DNA from: Pseudomonas solani
GTDB lineage: Bacteria; Pseudomonadota; Gammaproteobacteria; Pseudomonadales; Pseudomonadaceae
DNA length: 64,000 nucleotides
Direction of reading: 5' to 3'
Assembly: GCF_026072635.1 (NCBI RefSeq)
Contig: NZ_AP023081.1
Location: 218,501-282,500, forward strand
A program made the position numbers and the translations under genes. The notes beneath the pieces are model-generated. The model was given only the letters and a program-made list of their open reading frames with translations, ran no database searches and was not told the DNA's origin. Below, one piece after another: positions 50,835 to 59,728 of this stretch (position 1 is the stretch's first letter; every line of letters begins with the position of its first letter).

Positions 50835-50933
50835 TGCTGAACCCTCCTTGTTGTTCTTGTAATGGTCGGAGCTTGTCACGTTATTCGCCGCCTATCTGCC
50901 CTCCTCCCGGGCACGGCGGCTCGCCGGATAGCC

Positions 50934-51764
50934 TCACAGCCGGAACACCTGGCGGGCGTTGCCCTGGAGGAACTTCGCCTCGATCTCCGCCGGCAGCGCC
51001 AGCTCCTTCACCTGGGTCATGCAGCGCTCCAGGGACAGCTGCGGGAAGTTGCTGCCGAACAGCACCTTGTCCTGGCCGTAGCTGCGCATGAACTGCAGCA
51101 GCGCCTGGGGGTAGTAGCGTGGCAGGTAGGCGGAGGTGTCGATGTAGATATTGTCGTGCTTCCAGGCCAGGCCGATCATTTCCTCGGTCCAGGGATGGCC
51201 GATGTGCCCGGCGACGATGCGCAGCTCGGGGAAATCCAGCGCCACCTCGTCCAGGTAAGGCACCGGGCGGCCGGTCTCCGAGGGCATCAGCGGGCCGGTG
51301 TGGCCCACCTGGGTGCAGAAGGGAATGTCCAGCTCGATGCACTTCACGTAGAGCGGGTAGTAGAGCCGGTGGTTGGGCGGCAGCTTCCACAGCCAGGGCA
51401 CCACGCGCAGCGCCTTGCAGCCCAGCTCCAGCACCGCCCGCTCCAGCTCGCGCACCGCCGCCAGGGGCTTGCCCAGGTCGACGGTGGCGACCCCGACGAA
51501 GCGGTCGGGGAAGGCGCGGGTGTACTCGGCCACCAGGTCGTTGTCGAACACCCAGCGCTCCGGCCGGCACCAGGCGGCGAGCATGAGTTTGTTCACGCCC
51601 GCGCGGTCCATCTCCGCCACCGTCTGCTCGGGTGTCAGCGGTTGGTCGAGCAAGTGCGCGGAACCGGATTTCTCGAACAGCCGGACCACCTCCGGCAACA
51701 GCTCGCGGGCGCGGCCGTTGGCGGGTTGGGCCCAGGCGTCGATGGCGCCAAGCGGTGCATTCAT
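50934..51764 (-). CDS. Amidohydrolase-family protein (ACMSD-like TIM barrel)
   Basis: Metal-dependent hydrolase/decarboxylase of 276 residues in the amidohydrolase-2 family. It has MLAAWCRPERWVFDNDLVA, TQVGHTGPLMPSETGRP with the metal-ligand His, VAGHIGHPWTEEMIGLA and VLFGSNFPQLSLE near the C-terminus (Asn replacing the usual catalytic Asp of GSDFP). The N-terminal HxH metal site is not obvious, so activity may differ from typical members. It lies inside the CoA-catabolic unit between the dehydrogenase and the ligase. Confidence 0.75.
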   Translation of the reverse strand: MNAPLGAIDAWAQPANGRARELLPEVVRLFEKSGSAHLLDQPLTPEQTVAEMDRAGVNKLMLAAWCRPERWVFDNDLVAEYTRAFPDRFVGVATVDLGKPLAAVRELERAVLELGCKALRVVPWLWKLPPNHRLYYPLYVKCIELDIPFCTQVGHTGPLMPSETGRPVPYLDEVALDFPELRIVAGHIGHPWTEEMIGLAWKHDNIYIDTSAYLPRYYPQALLQFMRSYGQDKVLFGSNFPQLSLERCMTQVKELALPAEIEAKFLQGNARQVFRL

Positions 51765-51831
51765 GGCGATGGCCTCCTGGCGTCTACACAGTGGCTGAAC
51801 GCTAGCCCGGTCCGGGGCGCCGGGCTGGGGT

Positions 51832-52971
51832 TCAGAGCTTCATGCCGCGGCTGATGATCTCCTTCATGATCTCCGAGGTGCCGGCGAAGATGCGCTGGAT
51901 GCGCGCGTTCGCGTACATCTTGCAGATCGGGTACTCCCACATGTAGCCCCAGCCGCCGTGCAGCTGCACGCCTTCGTCCACCACCTTGCACAGCAGCTCG
52001 GTGGTGAACAGCTTGGCCTCGGCGGCCACCTCAGGGGTCAGCTTGCGCTGGTTGTGGTCCATCACGCAGCGGTCGGTGAAGACCTGGGCGACGTCTATCT
52101 GGGTGCGCATCTCGGCCAGCTTGAAGCGGGTGTTCTGGAAGTGCGAGACGGGCCGGTCGAAGGCCTTGCGCTCCTTCACGTAGTCGATGGTGGTCTGCAG
52201 CGCCGCCTCGGCACCGGCCACTGCGCCGCAGGCGTTGGTCAGGCGTTCCTGGGCGAGCATGTTCATCAGGTAGAAGAAGCCGCCCTTGGCATCGCCCAGC
52301 AGGTTCTCCTTGGGCACCTTGACGTTGTTGAAGAACAGCTCGGCGGTGTCCTGGCTCTTCATGCCCAACTTCTTCAGGTTGCGCCCGCGCTCGAAGCCGA
52401 TCATGTCGCGCTCCACCAGGAACAGACCCATGGCGTGCTTGTTGGCCGGGTCGGTCTTGGCCGCGACTATCACCAGGTCGGCCAGCAGGCCGTTGGAGAT
52501 GAACACCTTGGAGCCGTTCAGCTCGTAATGGTCGCCCTTGTCCACCGCAGTGGTGCGCATGCCGGCCAGGTCGGAACCGGCCGAGGGCTCGGTCATCGCC
52601 ACCGCGAGGATGATCTCGCCGCTGATGATCCCCGGCAGGAAGCGCGCCTTCTGCTCGGCGTTGCCGTACTCGGCGATGTAGGGGCCGCACAGCGCCGAGT
52701 GCAGCGGGATCATGAAGCCCGGTTCGTTGATGTGGGCCAGCTCCTCGCACATGATCTGCTCGTAGCGGAAGTCCTTCAGCCCGGCGCCGCCGTATTCCTC
52801 GTCCGCCCAGGGCAGCAGGAAGCCCATCTCGCCAGCCTTGCGCCACACCGCACGATCCACCACGCCCGCCTCTTCCCAGGCTTCCTGGTGCGGCACCACT
52901 TCCTTCTGCAGGAAGGCACGGAACGAGTCGCGGAACATGTTGTGTTCGGTTTCGAAATGGATGCGCTGCAT
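51832..52971 (-). CDS. Acyl-CoA dehydrogenase (about 380 residues)
   Basis: FAD-dependent acyl-CoA dehydrogenase of 379 residues, short-/medium-chain type. Signatures: AVAMTEPSAGSDLAGMRT, YELNGSKVFISNG, and QLHGGWGYMWEYPICKMY followed by AGTSEIMKEIISR. First gene of a four-gene minus-strand unit with the amidohydrolase, ligase and CoA-transferase. It probably forms an alpha,beta-unsaturated acyl-CoA from the substrate activated by the ligase. Confidence 0.88.
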   Translation of the reverse strand: MQRIHFETEHNMFRDSFRAFLQKEVVPHQEAWEEAGVVDRAVWRKAGEMGFLLPWADEEYGGAGLKDFRYEQIMCEELAHINEPGFMIPLHSALCGPYIAEYGNAEQKARFLPGIISGEIILAVAMTEPSAGSDLAGMRTTAVDKGDHYELNGSKVFISNGLLADLVIVAAKTDPANKHAMGLFLVERDMIGFERGRNLKKLGMKSQDTAELFFNNVKVPKENLLGDAKGGFFYLMNMLAQERLTNACGAVAGAEAALQTTIDYVKERKAFDRPVSHFQNTRFKLAEMRTQIDVAQVFTDRCVMDHNQRKLTPEVAAEAKLFTTELLCKVVDEGVQLHGGWGYMWEYPICKMYANARIQRIFAGTSEIMKEIISRGMKL

Positions 52972-53132
52972 GCGAAGGGTCTCCCTGGAAAAAATCGTTC
53001 CGCAGGGTAGGCGGCGCCCGCCCTAGCGCTCAATGACACAAGCGCTCAGGGTCGATTGACCCATGTGCTCATAGGCTCCCGCGCACGCCAGGCCAGGGGA
53101 TCGGCGCGCCACGTCCCACTTTCCTGCGCCCA

Positions 53133-53160
53133 TAAAAAAGCCCGTCACGAGACGGGCCTG
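53133..53160 (-). terminator. Terminator of dctA
   Basis: GCCCGTC and GACGGGC pair over ACGA; on the minus strand the hairpin is followed by TTTTTT, about 45 bases after the dctA stop. Confidence 0.85.
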
Positions 53161-53203
53161 GAAAATCTCCTCCCCGTGGGGAGGGAGGAGAGAATTACGC
53201 GGT

Positions 53204-54496
53204 TCAGACGCGCTGGGCTTCTGCCTGCGGCGCGGCATTGCCATTGCCGGCCAGTTCGCGGTCCAGCGTGTCGGTGTCCAGCTGCTTGCACCACTTGGCG
53301 ACGACGAGGGTCGCCACGCCGTTGCCCACCAGGTTGGTCAGGGCGCGGGCTTCGGACATGAAGCGGTCGATGCCGAGGATCAGCGCCAGGCCCGCAACCG
53401 GCAGGTGGCCAACGGCGGAGATGGTGGCGGCGAGGACGATGAAGCCGCTACCGGTGACGCCGGCGGCGCCCTTGGAAGCGATCAGCAGCACCAGCAGCAG
53501 GGTGATCTGGTGGGTGATGTCCATCGGCGTGTCGGTGGCCTGGGCGATGAACACCGCGGCCATGGTCAGGTAGATGGAGGTGCCGTCGAGGTTGAAGGAG
53601 TAACCGGTGGGGATCACCAGGCCGACGACCGACTTGTTGGCACCGAGTTTTTCCATCTTGGCGATCATGCGCGGCAGGGCCGACTCGGAGGACGAGGTGC
53701 CCAGCACGATCAGCAGTTCTTCGCGGATGTACTTGATGAACTTGAGGATGCTGAAGCCGTGGGCGCGGGCGATGCTGCCCAGAACCACCAGCACGAACAG
53801 CAGGCAGGTGATGTAGAAGCACAGCATCAGCTGGCCGAGCTGCACCAGCGAACCCACGCCGTACTGGCCGATGGTGAAGGCCATTGCACCGAAGGCACCG
53901 ATGGGCGCGACCTTCATGATCACGTTGATGATGTTGAACATCACCTGGGAGATGCGCTCGATGAACTCGAACACCGGGCGGCCGTAGTCGCCCATGCGGT
54001 GCAGCGCATAACCGAACAGCACGGAGAAGAACAGCACCTGGAGGATGTCGCCGTTGGCGAAGGCGCCGACCACGGTCCCGGGGATGACGTTCATCAGGAA
54101 GTCGATGGTGGACTGCTTCTCACCGGCAGCGGCGTAGGCCGCGATGCCCTTGATATCCAGGGTGGTCGGGTCGACATGCATGCCGGCGCCGGGCTGGAAT
54201 ACGTTCACCACGATCAGGCCGATCACCAGCGCCAGGGTGGAAACGATCTCGAAATACAGCAGCGCGTAGCCGCCGGTCTTGCCGACGGCCTTCATGCTTT
54301 GCATGCCGGCGATGCCGGTCACCACGGTGCAGAAGATGATCGGCGCGATGGCCATTTTGATCAGCTTGACGAAGCTGTCGCCCAGGGGCTTCAGGGCAAC
54401 GCCGGTCTGCGGGAAGAAATGGCCGATCAGGATGCCGATGGCGATGGCCACCAGAACCTGGAAATAAAGGCTTTTGTAGAGGGGTTGACGGGTCAT
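53204..54496 (-). CDS. dctA: C4-dicarboxylate transport protein DctA
   Basis: Inner-membrane proton/sodium symporter of 430 residues for succinate, fumarate and malate (DAACS family). GHFFPQTGVALKPLGDSFVKL, LGTSSSESALPRM (serine-rich hairpin), VIPTGYSFNLDGTSIYL and DRFMSEARALTNLVGNGVATL are diagnostic. The ATG at 54496 follows GAGAGGA. A match to the sigma-54 promoter lies upstream, in keeping with DctB/DctD control in relatives. Confidence 0.94.
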   Translation of the reverse strand: MTRQPLYKSLYFQVLVAIAIGILIGHFFPQTGVALKPLGDSFVKLIKMAIAPIIFCTVVTGIAGMQSMKAVGKTGGYALLYFEIVSTLALVIGLIVVNVFQPGAGMHVDPTTLDIKGIAAYAAAGEKQSTIDFLMNVIPGTVVGAFANGDILQVLFFSVLFGYALHRMGDYGRPVFEFIERISQVMFNIINVIMKVAPIGAFGAMAFTIGQYGVGSLVQLGQLMLCFYITCLLFVLVVLGSIARAHGFSILKFIKYIREELLIVLGTSSSESALPRMIAKMEKLGANKSVVGLVIPTGYSFNLDGTSIYLTMAAVFIAQATDTPMDITHQITLLLVLLIASKGAAGVTGSGFIVLAATISAVGHLPVAGLALILGIDRFMSEARALTNLVGNGVATLVVAKWCKQLDTDTLDRELAGNGNAAPQAEAQRV

Positions 54497-54622
54497 GGCA
54501 GATCCTCTCGGGTGGTGCGGGGCCTGATTCCGTACAGGGGCGCACCACCGGTCTCAATCACCTCCCTTGCTGGGAGACTTTGTTGTTCTGCGATCCAAAC
54601 CAATGGATGGCGCAGCTCTTAT

Positions 54623-54638
54623 CGCAAGGGCTGTGCCA
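54623..54638 (-). promoter_or_regulatory. Sigma-54 promoter of dctA
   Basis: Minus-strand TGGCACAGCCCTTGCG has GG and GC at the exact -24/-12 spacing. It lies about 125 bases before the dctA start. Confidence 0.85.
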
Positions 54639-54711
54639 ACCCGTCTTGCCGGCGCAATGCCTAGTGCGCCGTGGCCTACAGAAAATTGCTGGGCGCTGTA
54701 GGACAATCCCT

Positions 54712-54751
54712 CAGGCGGATTCCCGCCAGCGAAGCAGGGGGATTCCCGCCA
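54712..54751. promoter_or_regulatory. Paired direct repeats, candidate DctD enhancer site
   Basis: CAGGCGGATTCCCGCCA and CAGGGGGATTCCCGCCA (16 of 17 bases alike) start 23 bases apart, two helical turns. They lie 75-130 bases upstream of the sigma-54 promoter, where an activator of the NtrC/DctD type would bind. They are also near the divergent AraC gene. Confidence 0.5.
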
Positions 54752-54818
54752 CATCCGCCCCTTGTCGCCTGCTTCTGCCACGACCTACCATCGGTCACCC
54801 CGAGCCAGGAAGCCGCCC

Positions 54819-55817
54819 ATGCGCGAGCGAACCATCGCCAGCCATTTCGTCCGAGCCGCCTTGCGCGGCCCCGCACGCCAGGGCGTGGACTGCACCGCCA
54901 TCCTGCGCAACGCCGGCATCCAGGCCGCGCTGCTGGACGAGCCACGGGCACGCATCGCCCCCGAGCAGTTCAGCCGCTTGATGCAGTTGTTGTGGGAGGC
55001 GCTGGACGACGAGTACATGGGCTTCGGCCGCCAGCGCAGCAAGCGCGGCACCTTCGCCATGATGTGCCACGCCATCATCCACTGCCGCAGCCTGGAGAAA
55101 GCCCTGGGGCGAGGCGCGATGTTCTACGGCCTGTTCCCCGAGGCGCCGCGCATCCTGCTGGAGCGCGAGGGCGAATCGGTGCGCCTGACGGTGGACGACG
55201 CCACGCTCTGGGACCCGGACCACTTCCTGGTGGAAAGCCTGCTGGTGATCTGGCACCGCCTCGGCAGTTGGCTGATCGGCCAGCGCATCCGCCTGGAGGA
55301 AGCCACCTTCGCCTACGCCGAGCCCGAGCACGTGGGCGAATACGAGCTGCTGTTCCCCACCACCCGCCGCTTCGACGCGCCCTGCACCAGCCTGCTGTTC
55401 CAGGCGCGCTACCTGGCCATGCCGCTGCTGCAGGACGAGCGCACCCTCAAGCACTTCCTCGAACACTCGCCGGCCGACCTGCTGGCCCGTCCCGACGGCG
55501 GCGACAGCCTGAACAGCCAGATCCGTCGCCTGCTGGGCCGCGACTGCCGCGACTGGCCGGACCTGGAAAAGGTCGCCCAGCACCTGCACATCAGCCCGCA
55601 GACCCTGCGCCGCCACCTGCGCGAGGAAGGCACCAGCTTCCAGGAACTGAAGGACCACCTGCGCCGCGACCTGGCCATCTACCACCTGGGCCGCGACGAA
55701 CTGGCCATCCAGGACATCGCCGAACAGCTTGGCTTCTCCGAGCCCTCGGCCTTTCACCGCGCGTTCAAGAAATGGACCGGCCTCACCCCCGGCGCCTACC
55801 GCGCCCAGGAAGCCTGA
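54819..55817 (+). CDS. AraC-family regulator (OruR/Arabinose_bd type)
   Basis: Regulator of 332 residues. An N-terminal ligand-sensing domain of the Arabinose_bd type covers about residues 20-200 (LLWEALDDEYMGFG, RGTFAMMCHAIIHCRSL). The C-terminal AraC double helix-turn-helix includes LEKVAQHLHISPQTLRRHL and IQDIAEQLGFSEPSAFHRAF. ATG at 54819 is preceded by AGGAAG. It is divergent from dctA, but its targets may be the CoA-catabolic genes beyond; this is inference. Confidence 0.85.
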   Translation: MRERTIASHFVRAALRGPARQGVDCTAILRNAGIQAALLDEPRARIAPEQFSRLMQLLWEALDDEYMGFGRQRSKRGTFAMMCHAIIHCRSLEKALGRGAMFYGLFPEAPRILLEREGESVRLTVDDATLWDPDHFLVESLLVIWHRLGSWLIGQRIRLEEATFAYAEPEHVGEYELLFPTTRRFDAPCTSLLFQARYLAMPLLQDERTLKHFLEHSPADLLARPDGGDSLNSQIRRLLGRDCRDWPDLEKVAQHLHISPQTLRRHLREEGTSFQELKDHLRRDLAIYHLGRDELAIQDIAEQLGFSEPSAFHRAFKKWTGLTPGAYRAQEA

Positions 55818-55830
55818 CCAGTAAGGCGGA

Positions 55831-55862
55831 GCCTGGGCTGTAGCCTGGGCTTCAGCCCAGGG
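55831..55862. repeat. Short repeat and hairpin (CCTGGGC-TTCA-GCCCAGG)
   Basis: GCCTGGGCT occurs twice in a row and the second copy forms a perfect 7-bp hairpin. It lies between the convergent araC and monooxygenase-like genes and may act as a terminator. Similar GTAGCCTGGGC sequences are common between pseudomonad genes. Confidence 0.5.
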
Positions 55863-55893
55863 GATACCCGGAACACCCGATGAACGACGCGGC

Positions 55894-56214
55894 TCACCCC
55901 GCCTTCACCATCGCCGCCGCACTGAGCATCTCGATCTCGCGGATCTCGAAATCCCGCACCAGGAATTCCATGCGCCGCTCGTGGAAGGCCTGCATGTGCG
56001 GCAGGGCCGAATGGCGCTCCAGGTCCGCCCGCGAACGCCACACCTCGAAGAAGATGAACAGCGTCGGGTCCCGGGCATCACGCAGCATGTGGTACTCGAT
56101 GCAGCCCGCCTCCGCGCGGCTCGGCTCGACATAGGCGCGGAACAGCGCCTCGAACGCGTCGGCGCGCTCCGGGCGCAGCTGGGCATGGAGGATGAAGGCA
56201 CAGGTATCGCTCAT
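55894..56214 (-). CDS. Antibiotic-biosynthesis-monooxygenase (ABM) domain protein
   Basis: Small ferredoxin-like-fold protein of 106 residues. CAFILHAQLRPERADAFEAL and EAGCIEYHMLRDARDPTLFI then FFEVWRSRADLERHSALPHM match the ABM/YgiN group. YgiN and MdaB form a quinone redox pair in E. coli, and here an mdaB gene lies next to it on the opposite strand, so a role in quinone turnover is plausible. ATG at 56214 begins the domain. Confidence 0.8.
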   Translation of the reverse strand: MSDTCAFILHAQLRPERADAFEALFRAYVEPSRAEAGCIEYHMLRDARDPTLFIFFEVWRSRADLERHSALPHMQAFHERRMEFLVRDFEIREIEMLSAAAMVKAG

Positions 56215-56375
56215 GGCATGGGGCTCCGCTGACTGAAAGGCGCCGCAGCCTATCGCAACAGTTCTCCACTCATTCGTGCTTTTCACGCAAAGGCTATTTG
56301 TCTGGAAGGCGGTTTTTCCGGGCCGGTTCACTGGGTAGTCTGCCGGCCATCGAGAACCTCACGAGGCCACCAGCC

Positions 56376-56966
56376 ATGAAAAAGATCCTCCTGCTCAACG
56401 GCGGCAAGCAGTTCGCCCACTCCGACGGCCGCTACAACCGCACCCTGCACGAAGCCGCCCTGGCCTTCCTCGACCGCTCGGGCTTCGACGTGAAAGAGAC
56501 CTTCATCGACGGCGGCTACGACACCGCCGAAGAAGTGCAGAAATTCCTCTGGGCCGACGTCATCGTCTGGCAGATGCCCGGCTGGTGGATGGGCGCGCCC
56601 TGGACCGTGAAAAAGTACATCGACGACGTCTTCACCGCCGGCCACGGCAGCCTCTACGCCAACGATGGCCGCACCCGCTCCGACGCCTCGCAGAAGTACG
56701 GCAGCGGCGGCCTGCTGCACGGCAAGCAGTACATGATCTCCGCCACCTGGAACGCCCCGCAGCAAGCCTTCGACGACCCCAGCGACTTCTTCGAGGCCAA
56801 GGGTGTGGACGCGGTCTACTTCCCCTTCCACAAGGCCAACCAGTTCCTCGGCATGACCGCCCTGCCCACCTTCCTCGCCGTCGACGTGATGAAGCGCCCG
56901 GATATCGCAGGCGACATCGCCCGCTACGAAGCCCACCTGGCCAAGGTATTCGGCGCCAGCGCCTGA
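56376..56966 (+). CDS. mdaB: NAD(P)H:quinone oxidoreductase MdaB
   Basis: Flavodoxin-like FAD enzyme of 196 residues that reduces quinones by two electrons. ILLLNGGKQFAHSDGRYNRT binds FAD; WADVIVWQMPGWWMGAPWTV then KKYIDDVF is diagnostic of MdaB. ATG at 56376 follows the family N-terminus; the longer frame overlaps the shared promoter with the YgiN-like gene. It protects against semiquinone stress. Confidence 0.9.
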   Translation: MKKILLLNGGKQFAHSDGRYNRTLHEAALAFLDRSGFDVKETFIDGGYDTAEEVQKFLWADVIVWQMPGWWMGAPWTVKKYIDDVFTAGHGSLYANDGRTRSDASQKYGSGGLLHGKQYMISATWNAPQQAFDDPSDFFEAKGVDAVYFPFHKANQFLGMTALPTFLAVDVMKRPDIAGDIARYEAHLAKVFGASA

Positions 56967-56989
56967 TGCCGTAGGTCGAAACGCCATTC

Positions 56990-57022
56990 GTAGGATGGGT
57001 AGAGCTAAGCGAAACCCATCAT
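56990..57022. repeat. Dispersed hairpin repeat (GTAGGATGGGT...ACCCATC)
   Basis: GATGGGT and ACCCATC flank AGAGCTAAGCGAA. This GTAGGATGGGT-type element is widespread between pseudomonad genes. It lies in the gap between convergent mdaB and modC. Confidence 0.65.
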
Positions 57023-57074
57023 CCGCGAGGTTCCGCAGGGCTCTCGGAACACCGCCCGCCCCCTGCGAAGCCCC

Positions 57075-58163
57075 TCAGGCCAGCAACGCCACCGACTTGA
57101 TCTGCGCCCACAGCTGCTGGCCCGGGTGCAGGCCGAGCTGGTCACGGGAATAGCGGGTGATGCGGGCCAGCATCGCCGTGCCGTCCACATCCAGGCGCAC
57201 CAGTACATGGGCGGCGTTGTCCGCGGGAATCGCCTCGCGCACCGTCGCCGGCAGCAGGTTGAGGATGCTGCTGTCCGCCTGGCGCTGCTGGCTCAGGCTC
57301 ACATCCCGGGCGCGCACCTTGAAGCGCACGCGCCGGCCGTGCTCCGCCGGGGCGTGGGCCACGCGCATGCTCAGGCCGCTGTCCGGCAGGCCGAGGCTGA
57401 GCAGGTCGTACTCCGGGTCATGGCCGATCACCCGCCCCTCCACCACCACGCCGGCGTCATCGTCCAGCGCGGTGGGCAGGTCCAGCCGCGCCAGGGTTTC
57501 GCCCAGGGGCCCGCTGGCCAGCACCCGGCCCTCATCCATCAGCACCAGGTGGTCGGCCAGCCGCGCCACCTCGTCCGGCGAGTGGCTGACATAGAGCACC
57601 GGGATATCCAGTTCGTCATGCAGGCGCTCCAGGTACGGCAGGATCTCCGCCTTGCGCTTGCCATCCAGCGCCGCCAGAGGCTCGTCCATCAGCAGCAGCC
57701 GGGGACTGGTCAGCAGCGCCCGGGCCATGCCCACGCGCTGGCGTTCGCCACCGGACAGGCGCGCCGGCATGCGCTCCAGCAAATGGCCGATGCCCAATAG
57801 CTCCACGGCCTGCTCCAGCTTCACCCGCCGCTCGGCGACGGGGATGCGCTTCTCGCCGTAGGCCAGGTTGCGCCGCACCGACAGGTGCTCGAACAGGCTC
57901 GCCTCCTGGAACACGTAGCCCAGGGCGCGCTTGTGGGTGGGCACGAAGAGCCCGCGCTCGCTGTCCTGCCAGGTCTCGCCGTTGATCTCCAGGCGTCCGC
58001 GGGCATTGCGCTCGAGCCCGGCGATGCAGCGCAGCAGGCTGGTCTTGCCGGAGCCGGAATGGCCGAACAGCGCGGTGACGCCGCGCCCGGGCAGGGCGAG
58101 GTCCACGTCCAGCTCGAAGCCGGGCCAGGCCAGGTAGAGGCGCGCACGTATGTCGTGACTCAT
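57075..58163 (-). CDS. modC: Molybdate ABC transporter ATP-binding protein
   Basis: ABC ATPase of 362 residues. Walker A GHSGSGKTSLLRC, signature ARLSGGERQRVGMARAL, Walker B LLLMDEPLAALD, and H-loop VLYVSHSPDEV are all present. A C-terminal TOBE/mop molybdate-binding domain (about 290-360) follows. It powers molybdate import through ModB. ATG at 58163 lies 19 bases after the modB stop. Confidence 0.93.
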   Translation of the reverse strand: MSHDIRARLYLAWPGFELDVDLALPGRGVTALFGHSGSGKTSLLRCIAGLERNARGRLEINGETWQDSERGLFVPTHKRALGYVFQEASLFEHLSVRRNLAYGEKRIPVAERRVKLEQAVELLGIGHLLERMPARLSGGERQRVGMARALLTSPRLLLMDEPLAALDGKRKAEILPYLERLHDELDIPVLYVSHSPDEVARLADHLVLMDEGRVLASGPLGETLARLDLPTALDDDAGVVVEGRVIGHDPEYDLLSLGLPDSGLSMRVAHAPAEHGRRVRFKVRARDVSLSQQRQADSSILNLLPATVREAIPADNAAHVLVRLDVDGTAMLARITRYSRDQLGLHPGQQLWAQIKSVALLA

Positions 58164-58182
58164 GCCGCGAGGGTCCTTGGGG

Positions 58183-58863
58183 TCATGTCCAGCCCGGCCG
58201 CATGCGCCGGCTGGAATACAGGGCCAGCAGTATGAGGAAGGAGAACACCACCATGCCACCGGCCAGCCAGTGGGCCTGGGCGTACTCCATGGCCTCGACG
58301 TGATCGAAGATCTGCACCGACACCACCCGGGTCTTCTCCGGGATGTTGCCGCCGATCATCAGCACCACGCCGAACTCCCCCACCGTATGGGCGAAGCCGA
58401 GGATGGAGGCGGTAACGAAGCCCGGTCGGGCCAGTGGCAGCACCACGGTGACGAAGCTGTCCCAGGGGCTGGCGCGCAGGGTGGCCGCCACTTCCAGCGG
58501 GCGCGGGCCCATGGCCTCGAAGGCGTTCTGCAGTGGCTGCACCACGAAGGGCAGCGAATAGAAGACCGAACCCACCACCAGCCCGGCGAAGGTGAAGGGC
58601 AAGGTGCCCAGGCCGATGGACTGGGTGAACTGGCCGATGAAACCGTGGGGCCCCATGCTCACCAGCAGGTAGAAGCCGATCACCGTGGGCGGCAGCACCA
58701 GCGGCAATGCCACCACCGCCCCCACGGGACCTTTCAGCCAGGAGTCGGTGCGCGCCAGCCACCAGGCAATGGGCGTTCCCACCAGCAGCAACAGGGCCGT
58801 GGTCAGGGTCGCCAGCTCCAGGGTCAGCCAGATCGCCGCCCAGTCGTCACCACTCAGTGGCAT
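58183..58863 (-). CDS. modB: Molybdate ABC transporter permease
   Basis: Inner-membrane permease of 226 residues with five to six spans. VALPLVLPPTVIGFYLL and GFAHTVGEFGVVLMIGGNIP, the EAA-type cytoplasmic loop that contacts the ATPase, identify ModB. It lies 21 bases after modA. Confidence 0.93.
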   Translation of the reverse strand: MPLSGDDWAAIWLTLELATLTTALLLLVGTPIAWWLARTDSWLKGPVGAVVALPLVLPPTVIGFYLLVSMGPHGFIGQFTQSIGLGTLPFTFAGLVVGSVFYSLPFVVQPLQNAFEAMGPRPLEVAATLRASPWDSFVTVVLPLARPGFVTASILGFAHTVGEFGVVLMIGGNIPEKTRVVSVQIFDHVEAMEYAQAHWLAGGMVVFSFLILLALYSSRRMRPGWT

Positions 58864-58884
58864 CGCACCGCTCCCTCATTCAAC

Positions 58885-59637
58885 TCAAAGCGCGTAGCCG
58901 TAGGACTTGATCACCGCGACGGCCTTGTCGCCCTTCAGGTAGTCGACCAGCGCCTTGGCGGCGGCGTTGTCCTTGCCCTTGGCGAGGATCACCGCGTCCT
59001 GCTTGATCGGGTCATGCAGCTCGGCCGGCACTATCCAGGCAGAGCCGCCGGTCACCTTGCCATCCTTGTAGATCTGCGACAACGCGACGAAGCCCAGCTC
59101 GGCGTTGCCGCTGGAGATGAACTGCTGCGCCTGGGTGATGTTCTGGCCTTCCACCAGCTTGCCCTTGACCTGGGCGGTCAGGCCCAGCTTCTCCAGCACC
59201 TGGGTAGCGGCCAGGCCGTAGGGCGCGGCTTTCGGGTTGGCGATGGACAGGTGCTTGTATTCGTTCTTCTTCAGCACCTCGCCTTTGGCGTCGACGTAAC
59301 CGTCCTTGGCCGACCACAGGGCCAGGGTGCCGACGGCGTAGGTGAAGCGAGTGCCGGCAACGGTGTCGCCTTCCTTCTCCAGCTTGGCCGGGGTGCTGTC
59401 GTCGGCGGCGAGGAAGACTTCGAACGGGGCGCCGTTCTTGATCTGCGCATAGAACTGGCCGGTGGCACCGGTGGCGATCACCAGCTTGTGGCCGGTGTCC
59501 TTCTCGAAGTCCTTGGCGATGGCCTGGATCGGTGCGGTGAAGTTGGCTGCGACCGCGACCTGGACGTCCTGGGCCATAGCCAGGTTGGCGGTGGTGCAGG
59601 CAGCAAGCGCGATGAACAGACGGGACATGTGGCCCAT
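58885..59637 (-). CDS. modA: Periplasmic molybdate-binding protein
   Basis: Exported binding protein of 250 residues (247 if the ATG at 59628 is used). A signal peptide ends NLAMAQD. VAVAANFTAPIQAIA and IATGATGQFYAQIKNGAPFEVFLAADD, read in two parts, contain the oxyanion-binding serine/threonine positions. First gene of modABC, with a ModE-like site upstream. Confidence 0.93.
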   Translation of the reverse strand: MGHMSRLFIALAACTTANLAMAQDVQVAVAANFTAPIQAIAKDFEKDTGHKLVIATGATGQFYAQIKNGAPFEVFLAADDSTPAKLEKEGDTVAGTRFTYAVGTLALWSAKDGYVDAKGEVLKKNEYKHLSIANPKAAPYGLAATQVLEKLGLTAQVKGKLVEGQNITQAQQFISSGNAELGFVALSQIYKDGKVTGGSAWIVPAELHDPIKQDAVILAKGKDNAAAKALVDYLKGDKAVAVIKSYGYAL

Positions 59638-59700
59638 GGAGCACTCCTTTGTTTTTGTGTGAGGTTGAGCAGCGCGTGAAGCGGGAGCCGACTCTACCTC

Positions 59701-59728
59701 TTCGCTATGTATAAAACTATACAGCGAA
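59701..59728. promoter_or_regulatory. ModE-box-like operator before modA
   Basis: TTCGCTATGTATA then AAAC then TATACAGCGAA is an inverted repeat that closely follows the ModE consensus (CGCTATATA and TATATAGCG). It is about 65 bases before modA. A ModE repressor bound with molybdate would shut the operon off. No modE gene is in the window. Confidence 0.75.

Noticed and set aside
54672..54690. Second sigma-54-like site facing the araC gene
   Set aside because: GG and GC are about 15 bases apart, too wide for a -24/-12 promoter.
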